Shown: positions 61,616 to 64,000 of the stretch, piece after piece | Position numbering within the stretch: the first letter of the stretch is position 1 | How the letters are laid out: every line of letters begins with the position of its first letter | Origin: Arion vulgaris | Taxonomy: Eukaryota > Mollusca > Gastropoda > Stylommatophora > Arionidae | Reading direction: 5' to 3' | NCBI GenBank assembly: GCA_020796225.1 | Contig: CM036762.1 | Coordinates: 15,395,786-15,459,785, forward strand | Length of the DNA: 64,000 bases | Notes under the pieces: model-generated | Seen by the model: only the letters and a program-made list of their open reading frames with translations | Told to the model about the DNA's origin: nothing | Databases searched by the model: none | Program-made: the position numbers and the translations under genes

Positions 61616-62204
61616 GTGTTAGACAAAGTCAGAAATATAATTTTCTTGGTTTACTGAAAAGAACATAGTTATAGTAGAACATAATAGAACATAGTATTAT
61701 ATCATTTTTGCATTAACTCTTTTAACGCACAGTTATTTCCTGAATTATTTTAACAGTTAATTCAAGGGAGGCAAAAAAAAAGCAATTTAAAAAAAAATTC
61801 ATAATACTCGTCAGTAAATAAACATATATATATATTATATACTAATTTTAAGAAAACTGGACAACCTATTAGAATAACAAGATTAAAAAGTAGTAGAAGT
61901 AAAACTAGAAAGACTTTTTATAAGGAAGCAACTATAATGGTGTGGTGTACATTGAATGGTGTTCAATGGAATTCCGCTGTGGCGCAGTGTGCGGCGTAAA
62001 GCGTGGAAAGAGTTAATATATGAACTATTTTTTATATCTTGAGAATGGGATACAGAGAGACCTTTATGTCAGGAATGAAGGAATAAATCCTTAAATTTTG
62101 TTCAAGATTTTGATGTCATAAGAGTTGCATATAAGTTCCCTCTGAAGTAGAAGCCTGCTCAGAAACTATTGCACCCACTGCCACATTTAGTGAAAAAGTC
62201 ATGT
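61616..62204. other. TEX11 intron, nothing recognised
   Basis: AT-rich with short A-runs; no supported feature. Confidence 0.4.
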
Positions 62205-62520
62205 GGGATTTCTGGTCTCTGAGGCTAGGCGCTCGTCTCTCATTCCAAAGGTACTTGTGGAGCGATCAGGATATTTGTCCAGAGATCTTTGTACCAGGGA
62301 TATTTGTACCTGATCTCAGTGTAGGTGAAATAGAGTTCCTAGTCCTATCAGAAATGGACAATAAAACATAGGTCCTGTGTTCAAGTTGAGCATGTAAAAG
62401 AACCCATGACAATTCAAAATCATAAAGAGCAGGCTGAAAAGCCGCTGCCTGGAAAAAATTCATTAGAAAGATTAAAAACGAAATTCCCTCAAAATATTTT
62501 TACCTGCTGAGCACATATGG
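62205..62520 (+). mobile_element. SINE S2 copy
   Basis: Head GTCTCTGAGGCTAGGCGCTC, then GTAGGTGAAATAGAGTTCC, TAGGTCCTGTGTTCAAGTTG, AAAAGCCGCTGCCTGG and 3' end GAGCACATATGGGTTTGTTC. A 13-bp duplication (ATATTTGTAC / ATTTGTACC) sits near 62272-62310. Confidence 0.75.
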
Positions 62521-62619
62521 GTTTGTTCATCGGTCGAATAACCAGTCACTATAAATTATATAAATTAAGAAGAAGATAATAATTCTCCTGATAAAGTTTA
62601 TTTTTTATTCTCACAACAG

Positions 62620-62701
62620 CATTGGAAGAATTACTGCAGCATCCGGACTGTAACATGAGCTTGTGTCTAAACTCTTTACAGCTCTTCAAAAGAAATCACC
62701 G
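62620..62701 (+). CDS. TEX11: TEX11 exon (last in window)
   Basis: Acceptor TATTCTCACAACAG, donor GTAAAA. Two bases complete Ser from the previous exon, then LEELLQHPDCNMSLCLNSLQ and LFKRNH. Leaves phase 2, so the gene continues to the right of the window. Confidence 0.8.
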
Positions 62702-62761
62702 GTAAAAATATTCTCATTTTCTATAAGTTATTACTAGCTATATTTTGTTATCATGTTATAG

Positions 62762-63480
62762 ATAATTTGGTTATTATTGGTTATTGATTACTAAACTGAC
62801 GTCATTGTACTTTGGCAGACCCATAGGTGCTCAGTTTCCCTTAACAGATGTCAAAGGGTATGCATATACTGATGGTTTCTGTGGCTTGCTGGTTAAACAC
62901 ACTCCTTGCTTTGCCCCTCAGGCATCCAGCTCTACTTGTACAACGGGTAACTCCAAACTCCTTAAATGCTGGATCGATTCAACATCTATTTTAGTGTCTT
63001 CATCCAACAGGCAGTCGCGAAGAAACTGAAGAACATCCCCCTTATCCATTATCAACTCTCCGACAATCAATGCTGTTGATGCAAGCTTGTCCGCTCTCAT
63101 TGCAGCAAACACCTGCATGCCCATGACTAGATTCACATAAGCCTCTGGAGGTTAGAAACTTCAATAGAAGACATCCACTCATACCGAAAACTGCAATTTT
63201 TTTATCTTTCAAACCATCGACCGAGAGTTTCTTTATTTGTTTGTTTCGATTATTCTTCTCTGCCATTTTGATCATTCTTATTGTGATATATAAACAGCCT
63301 TTGCCAAGAACGGTTAGACGTTGTGCCCCGTTAAGCCCCTACTAGTGTAAGACAAGCGCATCCGGTGCATTTCAGCGCTTTCTGCCTCGACTGAGTCAGA
63401 TGTGACAATGGCCCCAGTAAACAGAGTCCCAGAAAGCCAATATAGGGCAGCAGTAACAGCCTCAACCTCCATCCTGTTAC
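62762..63480 (-). mobile_element. LINE-G relic with partial RNase H, split by an E-like SINE
   Basis: The minus strand encodes the LINE-G end (ELPVVQVELDA, ESIQHLRSLE), MGMQVFAAMRADKLASTALI (degraded GHAGV-x-x-N-x-x-AD) and, beyond the insert, MRMEVEAVTAALYWLSGT-like and GAIVTSDS-like sequence. Tail TCAATAACCAATAATAACC. Confidence 0.8.
63226..63386 (-). mobile_element. SINE E-like variant (family N) with 9-bp target duplication
   Basis: Complement reads AAATGCACCGGATGCGCTTG, AACGTCTAACCGTTCTTGGC, AAAGGCTGTTTATATATCAC, AATGATCAAAATGGCAGAGA. It lacks the shared core head. TCGACCGAG (63217-63225) and TCGACTGAG (63387-63395) flank it within the LINE-G RNase H. Confidence 0.65.
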
Positions 63481-63507
63481 TTATAATTTATCACTGTATA
63501 TCATAAA

Positions 63508-63745
63508 CTAGTTGGAAAAATGGGCAAGTCTCAGGCACTGGAACGAGTGCGAGAATTAGGAGTAAAGTTTGGACGTGCCAGACAGTGTTGTCGTTTTGGT
63601 AGAGAGAAGCTATACTCACCAACTTCTCATGAGTATGGTGAGCAAGTGGACTTTGGGATGGTTGCTACAGTGGAGGACAGAGCATGCATGGGAATGTCCA
63701 ATGTGCCATGATGCCGTTCGCATAATATAACATAACAAACTAGAT
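63508..63745 (+). mobile_element. LINE-H C-terminal end
   Basis: Encodes MGKSQALERVRELGVKFGRA, RQCCRFGREKLYSPTSHEYG, then CMGMSNVP in a shifted frame where the CP-x-C motif would be. Tail ATAATATAACATAAC. Twin of 17980-18255. Confidence 0.78.
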
Positions 63746-64000
63746 CCAGCCACTAAATAAAAATTGTGTGCGTTACATCTCAAGTTATAAGACAATTCAC
63801 AGGGGAACATAACTGCACAGGAATGATGTAGGGTTATTGTTACAAGACATCTGACTGATCTATACTGACTGAATAAGTCCCCAATGATCTGGTTCCGTGT
63901 CTGACAGAGCCATCAGTGTAAATAATGATATCACCTGGATGGGAGTGCTGATCCACAAGTGCATTGATGACACCAGGGGCCCATTCCCTACAGTAGCATC
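63746..64000. other. TEX11 intron to window edge
   Basis: No exon recognised. The last 150 bases contain TGTCTGACAGAGCCATCAG, AATAATGATATCACC, which in antisense resembles RNase H N-terminal coding (I-x-TDGS), probably the upstream part of a LINE-G/H copy. Confidence 0.4.

Overview
The window is animal nuclear DNA: AT-rich, with split genes, GT-AG introns and a very dense load of retroelement debris. A two-coding-exon invertebrate-type FOXO, TEX11 exons, Penelope-like elements, RNase-H-bearing I/Nimbus-like LINE fragments and many tRNA-headed SINEs fit a lophotrochozoan, and I would guess a gastropod mollusc. The species is inference; nothing in the sequence fixes it.

Protein-coding content is sparse. 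(1) FOXO lies on the minus strand (22884 down to 14553). Two coding exons of 375 and 1524 bp, split by a 6.4-kb intron inside the forkhead domain, give about 632 aa with all three Akt-type sites. (2) TEX11 (SPO22/ZIP4-like meiotic protein) lies on the plus strand. Eleven phase-compatible internal exons lie between 47520 and 62701; the 5' exons were not found and the 3' end lies beyond the window. (3) Two unrecognised minus-strand genes are supported by splice signals: a terminal exon at 6250-6615, and a pair of phase-matched exons at 37339-37596 and 36186-36316.

Almost everything else is mobile DNA. Working names used below: LINE-A (endonuclease/RT element with a GA-repeat 3' tail; best copy 38520-43400), LINE-B (3' end at 1620-2540 minus, 19320-19830 minus, 23390-24145 plus, 53140-53490 plus), LINE-C (7127, 11740, 30480, 33890), LINE-G and LINE-H (RNase-H-bearing, I/Nimbus-like; G has an AATAACC tail, H an ACATA-rich or GATGATGATCC tail), and further LINE 3' ends named where they occur. 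SINE families: S1 (22036, 31775, 47762, 56370), S2 (416, 7372, 13107, 27760, 28913, 29478, 32905, 62205), S3 (7555, 13945, 56610), S6 (32106, 52093), S7 (4440, 8838, 32600, 43485), and the related D and E families, which share a core around GTCGTAAGAGGCGACT. A Penelope-like element (40673-42696) sits inside the RT gene of LINE-A, and a 170-bp foldback derivative of it lies at 44173-44342. Many insertions keep readable target-site duplications, so nests up to four levels deep can be ordered in time.

The strongest leads are: SINE S2 whose 3' end looks derived from the last codons of the LINE-G/H reading frame; the D/E SINE core and a chimera joining an E head to a LINE 3' end, mobilised as one unit; the Penelope-like element with hammerhead-like termini carrying a paired core change, plus its miniature; two independent insertions of about 64 bp that are the same LINE tip; and a minisatellite (2616-3557) with a 280-bp higher-order repeat.
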